Source: a virus. Taken from it: a DNA stretch of 42,171 nucleotides. This document shows positions 7,538 through 16,137 of this stretch, one piece after another; position 1 is the first letter of the stretch, and every line of letters starts with the position of its first letter. Below the pieces are notes generated by a model. It was not told the origin of the DNA. It worked only from the letters and a program-made list of their open reading frames with translations, and made no database searches. Position numbers and translations under genes: made by a program. The stretch is taken from IMG/VR virus record IMGVR_UViG_3300021440_000054, positions 1 to 42,171 of that record. The stretch is one strand, 5' to 3'.

Positions 7538-7642
7538 ATGGCTGTGAAGCGGACTGCACGACGCAAAAAGAAACCTCTCACGATTCAGCAGGCCGTCAAG
7601 CGAGCGTTTGCGGCATTGGCCAAAAAGAAACGGAGGGCGTAG
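7538..7642 (+). CDS. 34-aa highly basic microprotein
   Basis: 34 aa beginning MAVKRTARRKKKPL and ending AALAKKKRRA. About 14 of 34 residues are Lys or Arg, arranged as two basic patches flanking a short amphipathic helix (TIQQAVKRAFAAL). It has a GGGGGAGG ribosome binding site 6 nt upstream and is followed directly by the next ATG at 7643. It resembles a nucleic-acid-binding peptide. A role as a DNA-condensing head peptide or a linker between structural proteins is conjecture. Confidence 0.7.
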   Translation: MAVKRTARRKKKPLTIQQAVKRAFAALAKKKRRA

Positions 7643-8008
7643 ATGGCGCTAAAAACGATCATCATCCCGTCGAATACCTATCAGGTTGGGACGGCCTTAA
7701 TCAATTCCGCTGTCGTCCCTGGCGAGGCCGTGCAAGCGCAGATTACCTTAGATGTCTCACTCTGGACGGATCCAGCGGCACGCATGGATATTGCGCTCGA
7801 ACAGTCATTAGATAATGGCTCAAGCTGGGTGCCTGGTGGAGCAACAACATGGCAACCTAGGCTAGATGGAACCTTTAGATCCAAAGGTCAAATATTAACC
7901 AGTGTAGTTGCAACCTTTCAATGGCAAGCAGGGGTCACGAATGTTCGTGGCTCTATCAGCATTTCAGGCGCGAGTGTGCCGACTAGTGGTACGGTGGTTG
8001 TAAGCTAA
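7643..8008 (+). CDS. Small beta-rich structural protein
   Basis: 121 aa, beginning immediately after the stop of the basic microprotein. The sequence alternates strands (TIIIPSNTYQVGTALINSAV, AQITLDVSLWTD, FQWQAGVTNVRGSISISGAS) as in virion beta-sandwich proteins. No signal peptide, no Cys and no catalytic motif. Its place in the surface-protein block suggests a fibre or decoration component. Confidence 0.65.
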   Translation: MALKTIIIPSNTYQVGTALINSAVVPGEAVQAQITLDVSLWTDPAARMDIALEQSLDNGSSWVPGGATTWQPRLDGTFRSKGQILTSVVATFQWQAGVTNVRGSISISGASVPTSGTVVVS

Positions 8009-8009
8009 T

Positions 8010-9422
8010 ATGTCTCTGAGCGCAGGCGTCAGCACATTCGCAGCGGTGACTGCCACCACAACCGTCACGACTAGCGGAGTGGCGACGCAAGCCAGCGGTT
8101 CAGGGATCTACCTCGCATATTCATTTACGGCGACGTCAACATTTTCATCAATTGGAGATAATAAAGGGAATAGCTATCAACGTGTCGGTTCAGAACAAAC
8201 CGATGTCGGAGGATCGTTAAAATCGGGTGTCTTTTATTGCCCAAACGCTGCGGGAGGATCTGGCCACACAGCAACATTGACCGTCACAGGTAGCGCCGGT
8301 CTCCTGTTGAGTATCGTAGAACTTAAAACAACGAATGGCGCGGGGATTCTCGTCGATCAAGCGACTCAAGGGACCGATGACACTTCAGCCTACACCTCAC
8401 CCAATATCACGACCACAATAGCCAACGAAATTCTCACCGCGTACACGGGCGAGGATTCATCCTTTTCAACGGTCAATCATACTGCTGGGAACTCGTTTGT
8501 CCTGCAAGTTGAAGATACAGACACGGCGATCTGGACAGGCGCGGTAGGAACTCGCGTCGTATCGTCCACAGGGACCTATAATAGTTCCTGGACCATGACC
8601 GGAACGATCAACCACACCAACCAGCATATTGCCTCATTTAGCGAAGTGGCTGGAGGCGTCCTTCCTCCAAGTCCTGCCTTCCGCATGCGGTCTCCCAATC
8701 GTACCCCATTTAAGCGGCGAGGTATTCGGGCCAGCCCCGGTATTGTTGGTCGGGATGATACCAATACTGCCAATATCCCGGACGAGGGCCAGACTGCCAA
8801 CCGCTCCAGGTTTGGGTGGAGTCCGTCACGCCGTCCGCAGATGCGCCGTGGCCGGCGTGCGAGCGCGGCGGCACCAGAGATCATAACTAGCGTTATATTG
8901 ACACCCAGTACTGCAACTCTCACGCTCACAGCGTTTTCGCCCACAGTCTTGACGCCTGTGGTGGTCACGCCAGACATCGCCTCGTTGACGCTGACGGCCT
9001 TTGCGCCAACAGTCTTAACCACTGTGATGGTTATTCCGGATCTGGCAACCCTTGCCCTCACAGCATTTCCCCCAACAGTTCTCACGCCGGTCATAGTTGT
9101 TCCTGACATAGCAGCCTTGACGCTGACGGCCTTTGCGCCGTCCGTCATCGTGGGCGGTGGGGTGGTCCTTACGCCTGACCCGGCGAGTTTAATCCTAACA
9201 GCCTACCCCCCTCTTGTGAGCGGAGGAGGCACTGCTTCCATGGCCGGGGTGGTGCCCATTCGGTATGTCGTTGGAGAGACGGCGAATGTCGTGCCAGTGG
9301 AGACTGTGACCGTGTGGGAGCCTGGGGTTGTCTCTGTGCGTGAACAGGTCGGTCCGGCCAATGTCGTGCCGGTACGTGAAGCTCCAGGGGAAACTCCACG
9401 GGTCAAGGTGTTGGTGGTGTAG
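8010..9422 (+). CDS. Repeat-containing virion surface protein
   Basis: 470 aa in three parts. Residues 1 to about 215 form a beta-sandwich rich in Thr/Ser/Gly, of a type common in phage fibres. Residues about 220-290 are Arg/Pro-rich and basic (RMRSPNRTPFKRRGIRASPG). Residues about 295-407 hold five imperfect repeats of about 20 residues with core xPDxAxLTLTAFAPTVxxxV, followed by a valine-rich tail. The start at 8010 follows the previous stop by 1 nt with a weak ribosome binding site, so translational coupling is likely. Probable adhesion or shaft protein. Confidence 0.7.
   Translation: MSLSAGVSTFAAVTATTTVTTSGVATQASGSGIYLAYSFTATSTFSSIGDNKGNSYQRVGSEQTDVGGSLKSGVFYCPNAAGGSGHTATLTVTGSAGLLLSIVELKTTNGAGILVDQATQGTDDTSAYTSPNITTTIANEILTAYTGEDSSFSTVNHTAGNSFVLQVEDTDTAIWTGAVGTRVVSSTGTYNSSWTMTGTINHTNQHIASFSEVAGGVLPPSPAFRMRSPNRTPFKRRGIRASPGIVGRDDTNTANIPDEGQTANRSRFGWSPSRRPQMRRGRRASAAAPEIITSVILTPSTATLTLTAFSPTVLTPVVVTPDIASLTLTAFAPTVLTTVMVIPDLATLALTAFPPTVLTPVIVVPDIAALTLTAFAPSVIVGGGVVLTPDPASLILTAYPPLVSGGGTASMAGVVPIRYVVGETANVVPVETVTVWEPGVVSVREQVGPANVVPVREAPGETPRVKVLVV
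8893..9230 (+). repeat. Five coding tandem repeats of about 60-66 bp
   Basis: Imperfect in-frame repeats inside the preceding gene, each encoding a variant of TPDIASLTLTAFAPTV. The DNA copies have diverged at third positions, so the array is not recent. The unit number could vary between related phages. Confidence 0.7.
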
Positions 9423-9433
9423 GAGGAGGGTAT

Positions 9434-10579
9434 ATGCAAAAGATCTATCAGATATGCGGGTTCGTTTGGTTGATGATGTTACTGGCCGGGCCAGCCTGGG
9501 CCTTTGAGCACTACGTCAACACCGTCCAAGACCAGCAAGGCAACGCCATTCCTGGGGTGCGCGTCACGGTCTACCTTGCAGGGACCACAACTCTTGCGGA
9601 CCTGTTCAGTGACGACGGATTCACCATGAAGGGCAACCCGTTTACCAATGCGTCGAACGGGGTGTATGACTTTTACGCCCCCAATGGGACCTATGACCTG
9701 AATTTCTATCGCGCAGGCACGGACTTTACCTCAGCCAACGTAGCCTATACGGGGGTAGTGCTGTACGATCCAATGGGTGGCGCGGCCACGCTAGGACTCG
9801 ATGGGAACTTCGACGTGGGGCCAGAGATCAACGGGGCGACGAGCGCGAACCCTGTGATTATTGGCAACGGGGTACAAAAGGTAGACATCGGAGGCGATCC
9901 CACGATAGGGGGATTCATTCGCCCGAACCCGCTCGGCGATGCGACGTTTAACTGTTGGACTGGGTTTAACTGTCTGATTGTTGACCGTGCTACAGGCGCC
10001 ACGGTGCTGACGATTAACCCTGCCGCTGGAAGCAAGAATGCGACGTATCAGTATGGCGCGAACTACAAACCTTTCCTGTCATTTCCGGTTCCACTCGAAC
10101 CTCGTGGGGCGGCAACCGCCGCCTCAGAAAGTCTGACAACGAACGTCCCGAAGCAGCGGTATATGACCGTGACGGACGCGAATACTGACGCGGTTGATTT
10201 CAGCTTCGTCGTCACCGCTCGCATGGCTGGCGCGACCTCGATGACGTTTCGCCTGATTGGAGTGAGTAACAATGCAGCTCCCTCTGGAAACATTGATTTT
10301 GACTGTGCGGCGTATACTTATACACCAGGGACCGATACCATTGCCGCGCACAGTACGACGGGTGAAGTGACGGCGACTCTCACCCCTGCCACGCAATATC
10401 GCCCCGTCGCGGTCACGACGGCGGCGCATACGATTAACGGAGGTCCGTTAGTGGAAGGAGATCTCGTCCTTGGTTCATGCGAGGTGGACGCCACCGCGAC
10501 GACCTCGGCACAAATGACGAATTTTCGGTTGTACGACAACATCAATATCAGCCTGTCAATCAATTCATGGAGTGACTAA
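9434..10579 (+). CDS. Exported tail/fibre-like protein with carboxypeptidase-regulatory-like domain
   Basis: 381 aa, strong GGAGGAGGG ribosome binding site. The N-terminus is a clear signal peptide (hydrophobic FVWLMMLLAGPAWA, AWA cleavage motif). Residues about 24-110 form a transthyretin-like module often found at the start of phage fibres: QDQQGNAIPGVRVTVYLAGT ... LFSDDGFTMKGNPFTN ... YDFYAPNGTYDLNF. The C-terminal 200 residues are a beta-rich domain (TARMAGATSMTFRLIGVSNN). The fibre-like content together with an export signal is unusual. The next gene starts directly after its stop. Confidence 0.75.
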   Translation: MQKIYQICGFVWLMMLLAGPAWAFEHYVNTVQDQQGNAIPGVRVTVYLAGTTTLADLFSDDGFTMKGNPFTNASNGVYDFYAPNGTYDLNFYRAGTDFTSANVAYTGVVLYDPMGGAATLGLDGNFDVGPEINGATSANPVIIGNGVQKVDIGGDPTIGGFIRPNPLGDATFNCWTGFNCLIVDRATGATVLTINPAAGSKNATYQYGANYKPFLSFPVPLEPRGAATAASESLTTNVPKQRYMTVTDANTDAVDFSFVVTARMAGATSMTFRLIGVSNNAAPSGNIDFDCAAYTYTPGTDTIAAHSTTGEVTATLTPATQYRPVAVTTAAHTINGGPLVEGDLVLGSCEVDATATTSAQMTNFRLYDNINISLSINSWSD

Positions 10580-11731
10580 ATGGCGCGCGCGCTAGTTCTC
10601 ATTTTCGCATTTCTCCTATCTTGGACGAGTTCATCTTACGCACAACAGGTGCTCTTTCTAGCTCCGGTTGATGGAACAGGTACGGATGCGGACCCACGCA
10701 TCGCGCGAGGACTGCTGACGACACCTGGCATAGGTTGTATTGATCTTCAAGCTGTGAATCGATTCATCTGTGCAGCAGACAGTTATCCAGCAGGCGTGGT
10801 CCAGCTCGCCACCATCATTGATAGGTTGAACCCAGCCCGCAAAGCAGCCATTGAAGCGGTGCTCGGCATCACGCTGACTGCCGACGACCCGATGGAGGTG
10901 ATCGCTGAATTATTGATTACCCATGCCCGCACCGATGGAACACGCTGGAGGCCGTTACGGAAAGACCCTGACGGTACCTACAAGATCTACCTTGGTAGCC
11001 AAAAAACGCCGCGTTGGCGGCAAACAGCAGCGCTCTATCCCTATATTCGTGACAATGGCATGGTGGCCGATCTGTGGAACAGCACGAAGGAAACCGCGTA
11101 TCTCGCCTACCATTACACCCTCGAACCTGCTGTAGCATGGGCCACGACACTTGCCACGGAAAATTTCACCGGCACAGATGGTGATCTGAATGGGCGCACG
11201 TTCGTCCACCCTTGGACGGAATTTACCGGGACAGCCTGGGCCATTGTCAGCAATCAGGCTAAGGTCACGGCTTCCACAGCCTCCAACGAAGCGCGGGCTG
11301 ATGCAGCGTTGGCCTCAGTGGACCATGCTGTGCAGGCCACGTTTGTTTCGGTGTCGGGGGATCGGTGTTCATTAATTAGTCGCAAGGACAACACTGCGAC
11401 TCGCACGTTTTATATGCTCACAGCAGATCCGAGTTTCGGTGGCTGGCGAATCATGAAATCCGATGCCGGGACCCGCACTATTCTTACTGGTACATCGCAA
11501 ACGATCAATGCAAACGATGTCGGGCGTGTGGAACCCATTGGAAGCTCTATTTCGGGGTATGTGAATAATACCCTCACGGTAGGTCCAACGACTGACACCA
11601 CAATCACCACAGGAACCTATGGCGGAATAGCGACTCATTCCAGCGGCCCCGCTGAAACCTGCATCATCGATGATTGGAGCGCGTATGATATCATTGCGAC
11701 CAGCATGCTGCCGCGACGGAGGACCTATTGA
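10580..11731 (+). CDS. Exported protein with LamG-like C-terminal domain
   Basis: 383 aa. Signal peptide: hydrophobic LVLIFAFLLSW, then SSSYA cleavage. The N-terminal half contains ARTDGTRWRPLRKDPDGTYKIYLG, not recognised; the C-terminal half (from about residue 195, NFTGTDGDLNGRTFVHPWTEF) has the strand pattern of a concanavalin/LamG-like domain ending GGIATHSSGPAETCIIDDWS. Carbohydrate binding is plausible. The start is directly at the preceding TAA, and the stop overlaps the tailspike start, so the three genes form one translational chain. Confidence 0.7.
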   Translation: MARALVLIFAFLLSWTSSSYAQQVLFLAPVDGTGTDADPRIARGLLTTPGIGCIDLQAVNRFICAADSYPAGVVQLATIIDRLNPARKAAIEAVLGITLTADDPMEVIAELLITHARTDGTRWRPLRKDPDGTYKIYLGSQKTPRWRQTAALYPYIRDNGMVADLWNSTKETAYLAYHYTLEPAVAWATTLATENFTGTDGDLNGRTFVHPWTEFTGTAWAIVSNQAKVTASTASNEARADAALASVDHAVQATFVSVSGDRCSLISRKDNTATRTFYMLTADPSFGGWRIMKSDAGTRTILTGTSQTINANDVGRVEPIGSSISGYVNNTLTVGPTTDTTITTGTYGGIATHSSGPAETCIIDDWSAYDIIATSMLPRRRTY

Positions 11732-14538
11732 TGTACTGGTTGGTTCTGGGCCTACTATTTCTAGTTACTGATCCTGCATCGGCTACTCGGTATTGGGTCT
11801 CTACCACCGGGAGCGATGCGAATTCATGCGCTGCCGTGTCGGGCGACAGTGATCCAGGTGTGTACAAGTTGACTCCTGCAAGCGGTGTTGCCTGCCTCGC
11901 AACTGCTGGTGATATTTTGACGATCAGGGCGGGTAGTTACACGGGGGCGAATGCCAAAATTACGATGGCCGTCAGTGGTGCTGCCGGTAATCCTATTATT
12001 ATTGAAGGCGATCCGAGCTCTGCCACAGGTTGCGCGTTAGCCCATACGTGTGGGACGATTCTGACCCCAACCAGCATCAACAGCATAATATCCGGGAGTC
12101 ATGTTGTTATTCGTAAAATTGATTTCAATGGGGTCAACGCGAAAAACCTCTACATACTCCAGGTTTCGGAACCGGCGACCGATGTTCTCGTTGAAGATGT
12201 TGAGGTGCGGGATACACAAATTACCGTCGGCAGCAGTACCGCAGCGAGTTGTTTGTCCGCGACCCCATTATCCTCTTTTGTGACCTACCGTCGTGTGCAC
12301 GCACACCACTGCGGCAACACGGTGGCTGTTAAGGGGCACGGTGGGTATCTTTCAGGTGATGACATCACGATTGAGTACTCATGGTTCCATCACCATGCCA
12401 ATATGGGCGTGCAGATGTTCAACTCAACTGCCGTGTCCAACGGCCTCGCAGATCGGTCCATTATTCGCAACAGTCTATTCGAGGATAACGGCAGATCGGG
12501 AATTGTCATCTCTGGGCGTGATGCGATCATAGATAACAATGTAGTGAGACGTAACGCCACCAATGGCATCGATTTGTTTTACAATGCTCTTCGGTCTAAG
12601 GTTATAAATAATGTATTTTACAACAATGCCACGAACACAATCGGCCTAGGTGGTACAAACGTGGCGGTAGGCAGCCATGGCACTGCGACGGACTCGATTG
12701 TGCAGAACAATGTGATCTTCGGGACAGGTGGCGGGGTCTTTATTTTCAGCGGATTTGGCACCACCAATGTCACTATCTCGTACAACGCCTGTGCGTCCGC
12801 CACGTCATGCGGTACCACAGGCAAGGTAACGATTGCGGCATTGACTGATATTTTTGTCTCCACCAGCGATTTTCGACTAAAAGCCGGCTCGGCTGCCATT
12901 AATGCCGGGTTAGCTATTAGCGGGTTCCCTTATAATGGCTCAGCGCCAGACATCGGGGCATACGAATCCATTCCTAATCCAGCGTGTTCGATTACGACTA
13001 ATAAAATTACGTGTATTTTCCCCATGAACCTCAACGTTCCAATTCAGAACTTGTCTACGACGGGGGTAACAGTTGGTTGTACCGGATCTGCATGTCCTGG
13101 GTCACTAACTGTAAGCGCTGTGTCCCGTGTTACAGCAACGGATACCCATGTCGAAATAGTTGTGGCTGGATTTGCCGGGAATGCGTGCGCAGCGGCCAAT
13201 CAAAACTTGTCGTTGAACTATGACAGTGCCACAGGATCATGGTCTGATAGTGCATCTGTAGGTGGGACCACAAACCAAACGATCTTTTCGTTCACTGGGC
13301 TGGCGGTCACAAACCAATGTACCGGATCTGGACCGACTGGGTACCCGGCTGGCTATCAGCTCTACTACAAGCTCGACGAGAACACTGGCACGAACGCGAA
13401 TGATGAATCTGCGAATAATCTCGACGGCACTTTGACTAATTCTCCAGCCTGGGGAGCTGGCAAAACCGGGTACGGGGTGGTTACGACATTAGGAACAACT
13501 CAGTATGTGGCAATCCCCTACGGAAATGCGGTGAACCCTTCGACCCAGAGCATGACGATTGCGTTTGGCGTGAATGTGCCCGCAGGACAGGAATCCGCGA
13601 CTCGGGGAGAGTTTGGTACGAGTGTTGGGACCAACCAACGTGTCGCCATTATCGGGCAGGGTGGAACTTGGCGTCTTAGCATCCAGTCGAGTGGGGCCAG
13701 TAGCGGGGCCTCCAGTCTCGCTGTCACGAGCGGATGGAATCACTTGTGCTTGGTGCTCGACAGTGGCACGGATACCGCCACCCTCTACCTGAATGGGGTG
13801 GCTGGAACGGGGAGTGCATCGAAGGCTTATACTTCTTATACCCTAGCGAGTAATTTTAAACTTGGATTGTATGACATCAACACAGCTCCAGGTGGAACGT
13901 ATGACGATCCGATTATCTATACGTCCGTGCAGTCGTGCGCGGACATTTATACGGCATTCCAGGCTGCAGCCACACCAGCAGCGGGGACGCTCACGCAGTC
14001 GGCGGTGCAACCTGAAGGGGTCTTCTATTTCAACGGCCTGCCGTGGGATCTTGGGCGCCTACAGCCTACCAATGATGTAGTCGCGAACGGAGGCATTGCC
14101 CTCGTTTTCCAGGTCACGTGCGAAAATATCACCGACTGCGATCCGACTGCCTTTAAACTCGTGTATTCCAAAAATGAACCGGCGTCGGTTGCGGCCTCAT
14201 CTGGACGATTGAAGCAGGTCCCGAATGTGGCAACATCGGACGGGATCTCGATGTGGGGGGCGACGAGCGAGAATGGCCTGAATACTGGGCCAACTTCTAC
14301 GCGGCTCGTCGGGAGTTGTGCCGTGACGACCGGCTCAACACAAGTGACAGCCGATCATATTCCGAGCGTTGATCTTCCGCAAAATGGGTGCGTGATGCTC
14401 CGGTATCTTATCAGGGTTGGCAATATCCCGGGTGGGTATCTAGAACTTCGCTTGTTGACGGAAGGCGGGTTGCCACTCAACGGCGGCTATGCCGATGCAC
14501 GTATTAACGTGGTGAATCACCGAGGGAGCGCCTTCTAA
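11731..14538 (+). CDS. Exported beta-helix and LamG tailspike-like protein
   Basis: 935 aa from ATG 11731, with GGAGG at 11718-11722; a TTG 3 nt earlier is possible. Order: signal peptide (LVLGLLFLVTDPASA); right-handed parallel beta-helix, about residues 20-415, with repeats like SIIRNSLFEDNGRSGIVISG and the family-typical end APDIGAYES; an Ig-like stretch about 420-530; a LamG/concanavalin-like domain about 540-746 (YKLDENTGTNANDESANNLD ... YLNGVAGTG); and a C-terminal beta domain. This is the architecture of polysaccharide-degrading or -binding tailspikes. No podovirus head-binding N-terminus is present, and the signal peptide is odd for a virion protein. Confidence 0.8.
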   Translation: MYWLVLGLLFLVTDPASATRYWVSTTGSDANSCAAVSGDSDPGVYKLTPASGVACLATAGDILTIRAGSYTGANAKITMAVSGAAGNPIIIEGDPSSATGCALAHTCGTILTPTSINSIISGSHVVIRKIDFNGVNAKNLYILQVSEPATDVLVEDVEVRDTQITVGSSTAASCLSATPLSSFVTYRRVHAHHCGNTVAVKGHGGYLSGDDITIEYSWFHHHANMGVQMFNSTAVSNGLADRSIIRNSLFEDNGRSGIVISGRDAIIDNNVVRRNATNGIDLFYNALRSKVINNVFYNNATNTIGLGGTNVAVGSHGTATDSIVQNNVIFGTGGGVFIFSGFGTTNVTISYNACASATSCGTTGKVTIAALTDIFVSTSDFRLKAGSAAINAGLAISGFPYNGSAPDIGAYESIPNPACSITTNKITCIFPMNLNVPIQNLSTTGVTVGCTGSACPGSLTVSAVSRVTATDTHVEIVVAGFAGNACAAANQNLSLNYDSATGSWSDSASVGGTTNQTIFSFTGLAVTNQCTGSGPTGYPAGYQLYYKLDENTGTNANDESANNLDGTLTNSPAWGAGKTGYGVVTTLGTTQYVAIPYGNAVNPSTQSMTIAFGVNVPAGQESATRGEFGTSVGTNQRVAIIGQGGTWRLSIQSSGASSGASSLAVTSGWNHLCLVLDSGTDTATLYLNGVAGTGSASKAYTSYTLASNFKLGLYDINTAPGGTYDDPIIYTSVQSCADIYTAFQAAATPAAGTLTQSAVQPEGVFYFNGLPWDLGRLQPTNDVVANGGIALVFQVTCENITDCDPTAFKLVYSKNEPASVAASSGRLKQVPNVATSDGISMWGATSENGLNTGPTSTRLVGSCAVTTGSTQVTADHIPSVDLPQNGCVMLRYLIRVGNIPGGYLELRLLTEGGLPLNGGYADARINVVNHRGSAF

Positions 14539-14720
14539 TGGCCACGCTCCAATACTGGCAAACGAAGTGTAAAGCGTGCGGAAGGATGCTGGAAAAGGAA
14601 ACGTTGGCTTCGCCGTGGAAATGCTGGGGGTGTGAGTGGTCTACGGAAGACGTGAGCCGGAATAATCGCTGGGACGGCGTGAGCCAGAAACCGGGGGAGC
14701 GAACGGGGGAACATTTATGA
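14538..14720 (+). CDS. Zinc-ribbon microprotein
   Basis: 60 aa with CKACG (residues 10-14) and CWGCEW (29-34), a C-x2-C...C-x2-C zinc ribbon. The start overlaps the tailspike stop and the end overlaps the lysozyme start, so it is embedded in the late operon. Function unknown; several similar Cys-paired microproteins occur elsewhere in this genome. Confidence 0.7.
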   Translation: MATLQYWQTKCKACGRMLEKETLASPWKCWGCEWSTEDVSRNNRWDGVSQKPGERTGEHL

Positions 14721-15133
14721 GAGAAACACTTGTGCAACAGATCCAGCGGCACGAAGGACTACGCCTTAAACCGTACTATTGCACGGCTGGGAAACTGACC
14801 ATTGGTTATGGGCGTAATCTTGAGGATGTCGGGATCACCGCGCACGAAGCTGCGTTCCTCTTGACGGGCGATCTTATGCGCTGCGAGGACGACTGCTTGC
14901 ATGCCTTCCCCTGGTTTGCCGATCTGTCTGAACCAAGGCAGCATGTCATGCTCAATATGTGCTTCAACCTTGGGCTGGCTGGGCTCAAGAAATTTGCGAA
15001 GTTCTTAACGGCGGTCGAGCTGGGCAACTATGACACGGCAGCCGATGAGATGCTGGATAGTCTCTGGGCCAAGCAGGTGAAGAGTCGGGCGCTGGAATTA
15101 GCGCAGATGATGCGGGGCATAGAAACTGTGTAA
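14717..15133 (+). CDS. Endolysin, GH24 lysozyme
   Basis: 138 aa. T4-type phage lysozyme: HEGLRLKPYYCTAGKLTIGY with catalytic Glu13, Cys22 in place of the T4 Asp20, and Thr28; the E-8aa-C-5aa-T pattern is a known variant of the family. Further family blocks are NMCFNLGLAGLKKF and the C-terminal W..Q...RA. There is no N-terminal signal or SAR helix, so it needs a holin for export. It heads the lysis cassette. Confidence 0.93.
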   Translation: MRETLVQQIQRHEGLRLKPYYCTAGKLTIGYGRNLEDVGITAHEAAFLLTGDLMRCEDDCLHAFPWFADLSEPRQHVMLNMCFNLGLAGLKKFAKFLTAVELGNYDTAADEMLDSLWAKQVKSRALELAQMMRGIETV

Positions 15134-15184
15134 CCTGGCGGATCGGCCAGTAGCGCCAATCGTTGGAGAAAGGTATACCATGAC

Positions 15185-15439
15185 ATGGCCGAGCAGGATC
15201 AGGAAAATAGAGAATTTGGTCCTACCTACAAATCTCTATTTCTTGGTGCTTGCATTGTTATTGGGTCTACTTTTGGGTGGTGGCTTACGAATTTTATTGC
15301 TGCCACCGAATCTATCCATGCCAAACATGAGCATAGAATCGCCGAGCTGGAAGCAAGGGCACTTAGAGAAACCTGGGAGCGAGAGGCAATCCGCGATCAG
15401 GTTGACGCACTCCTTGAACAAGGGAAACATAAGCCATGA
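15185..15439 (+). CDS. Small membrane protein, lysis-cassette
   Basis: 84 aa: a short charged N-terminus, one hydrophobic segment (SLFLGACIVIGSTFGWWLTN), then a charged helix (HRIAELEARALRETWEREA). This resembles holin or antiholin accessory proteins. It ends in an ATGA overlap with the holin candidate. A competing ORF in another frame (15180-15443) starts 5 nt earlier and also has a hydrophobic stretch; I prefer 15185 because of its amphipathic helix and the ATGA stop/start overlap. Confidence 0.65.
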   Translation: MAEQDQENREFGPTYKSLFLGACIVIGSTFGWWLTNFIAATESIHAKHEHRIAELEARALRETWEREAIRDQVDALLEQGKHKP

Positions 15440-15711
15440 GTGACGAACACAGCACACCCCCGCTGAAGTCGAGACGCAACCTCGATTGGTTCATGGTACT
15501 ACTTACGTGGTACATCGTGTCTGGGTTTATGGCCGTCATGTTGGCATTGTTTCTGAAGGAAGTCCCTGCAGGGAACAAGGAAGTCCTCATCTATATGGCC
15601 GGTCAGCTATCAGGCTTTGCCGGGGCGATGGTGGCAGTGTGGTCTACTACCACGCATGAAAGCAGTAAGAAATCGGATGTCATCGCACAAGCGCAACCAG
15701 TCAAACTCTAG
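15436..15711 (+). CDS. Holin candidate, two transmembrane segments
   Basis: 91 aa. Two membrane segments, WFMVLLTWYIVSGFMAVMLA and VLIYMAGQLSGFAGAMVAVW, separated by a short polar turn (KEVPAGNKE), with a polar C-terminus THESSKKSD. The pattern VP.GNKEVL.Y..GQL.G......W is typical of class II phage holins next to GH24 endolysins. It would form the membrane lesions that release the lysozyme. Confidence 0.75.
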   Translation: MSDEHSTPPLKSRRNLDWFMVLLTWYIVSGFMAVMLALFLKEVPAGNKEVLIYMAGQLSGFAGAMVAVWSTTTHESSKKSDVIAQAQPVKL

Positions 15712-15720
15712 GGAGGATCT

Positions 15721-16134
15721 ATGCGAATCTGGGCAATCGGAATTCTGGTGTTGGGTCTGTCGTCCTGTGTAACACCATACAAACAGACCGATGGGAAGTA
15801 TATCAAAACGTCTCAAACGGAAGTCAGGTCACTGTTTGGCACGAATCAGAGCTTTGCCAGGTTGGAACGGTGCGATGGGCCGGCGAAGAAAGTGCTCTGG
15901 TACAGTGACGGCGATTTCACAAACTGCGTGATGCTGACGAAGGCCGATCAGGATGAATGGGAACATGGTTATTCCCGTGGCGCAGGTCCTGAGATTGCGG
16001 GTGCCGCGATCATGGGCGGCTCGATTGGAATTGGCGCGGCGTTGAGCGGTGGGAGTGCAGCGGCTTCGGCTGGCGCTAGTGCCACGAATACCGCAATTCA
16101 GACCGTGACAGGCGGGAAGCACCATCGGAGGTAG
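15721..16134 (+). CDS. Small lipoprotein with glycine-zipper tail
   Basis: 137 aa, GGGAGGAT ribosome binding site. The N-terminus is a lipoprotein signal with lipobox LSSC (Cys16). The C-terminal third is Gly/Ala-rich (GAGPEIAGAAIMGGSIGIGA) and could be a glycine-zipper membrane segment. This is not the Rz1 partner, which is embedded in the next gene. It may help outer-membrane disruption or alter the envelope against superinfection; both are guesses from topology. Confidence 0.65.
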   Translation: MRIWAIGILVLGLSSCVTPYKQTDGKYIKTSQTEVRSLFGTNQSFARLERCDGPAKKVLWYSDGDFTNCVMLTKADQDEWEHGYSRGAGPEIAGAAIMGGSIGIGAALSGGSAAASAGASATNTAIQTVTGGKHHRR

Positions 16135-16137
16135 AGC

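Noticed and set aside
8576-9148. Reverse-strand frame of 190 codons rich in Val/Thr/Ala
   Set aside because: Shadow of the tandem repeat region of the forward gene; no ribosome binding site or domain.
15180-15443. 87-aa frame overlapping the small membrane protein
   Set aside because: Not called as the main gene because the 15185 frame has better helix structure and an ATGA stop/start overlap; kept as a finding.
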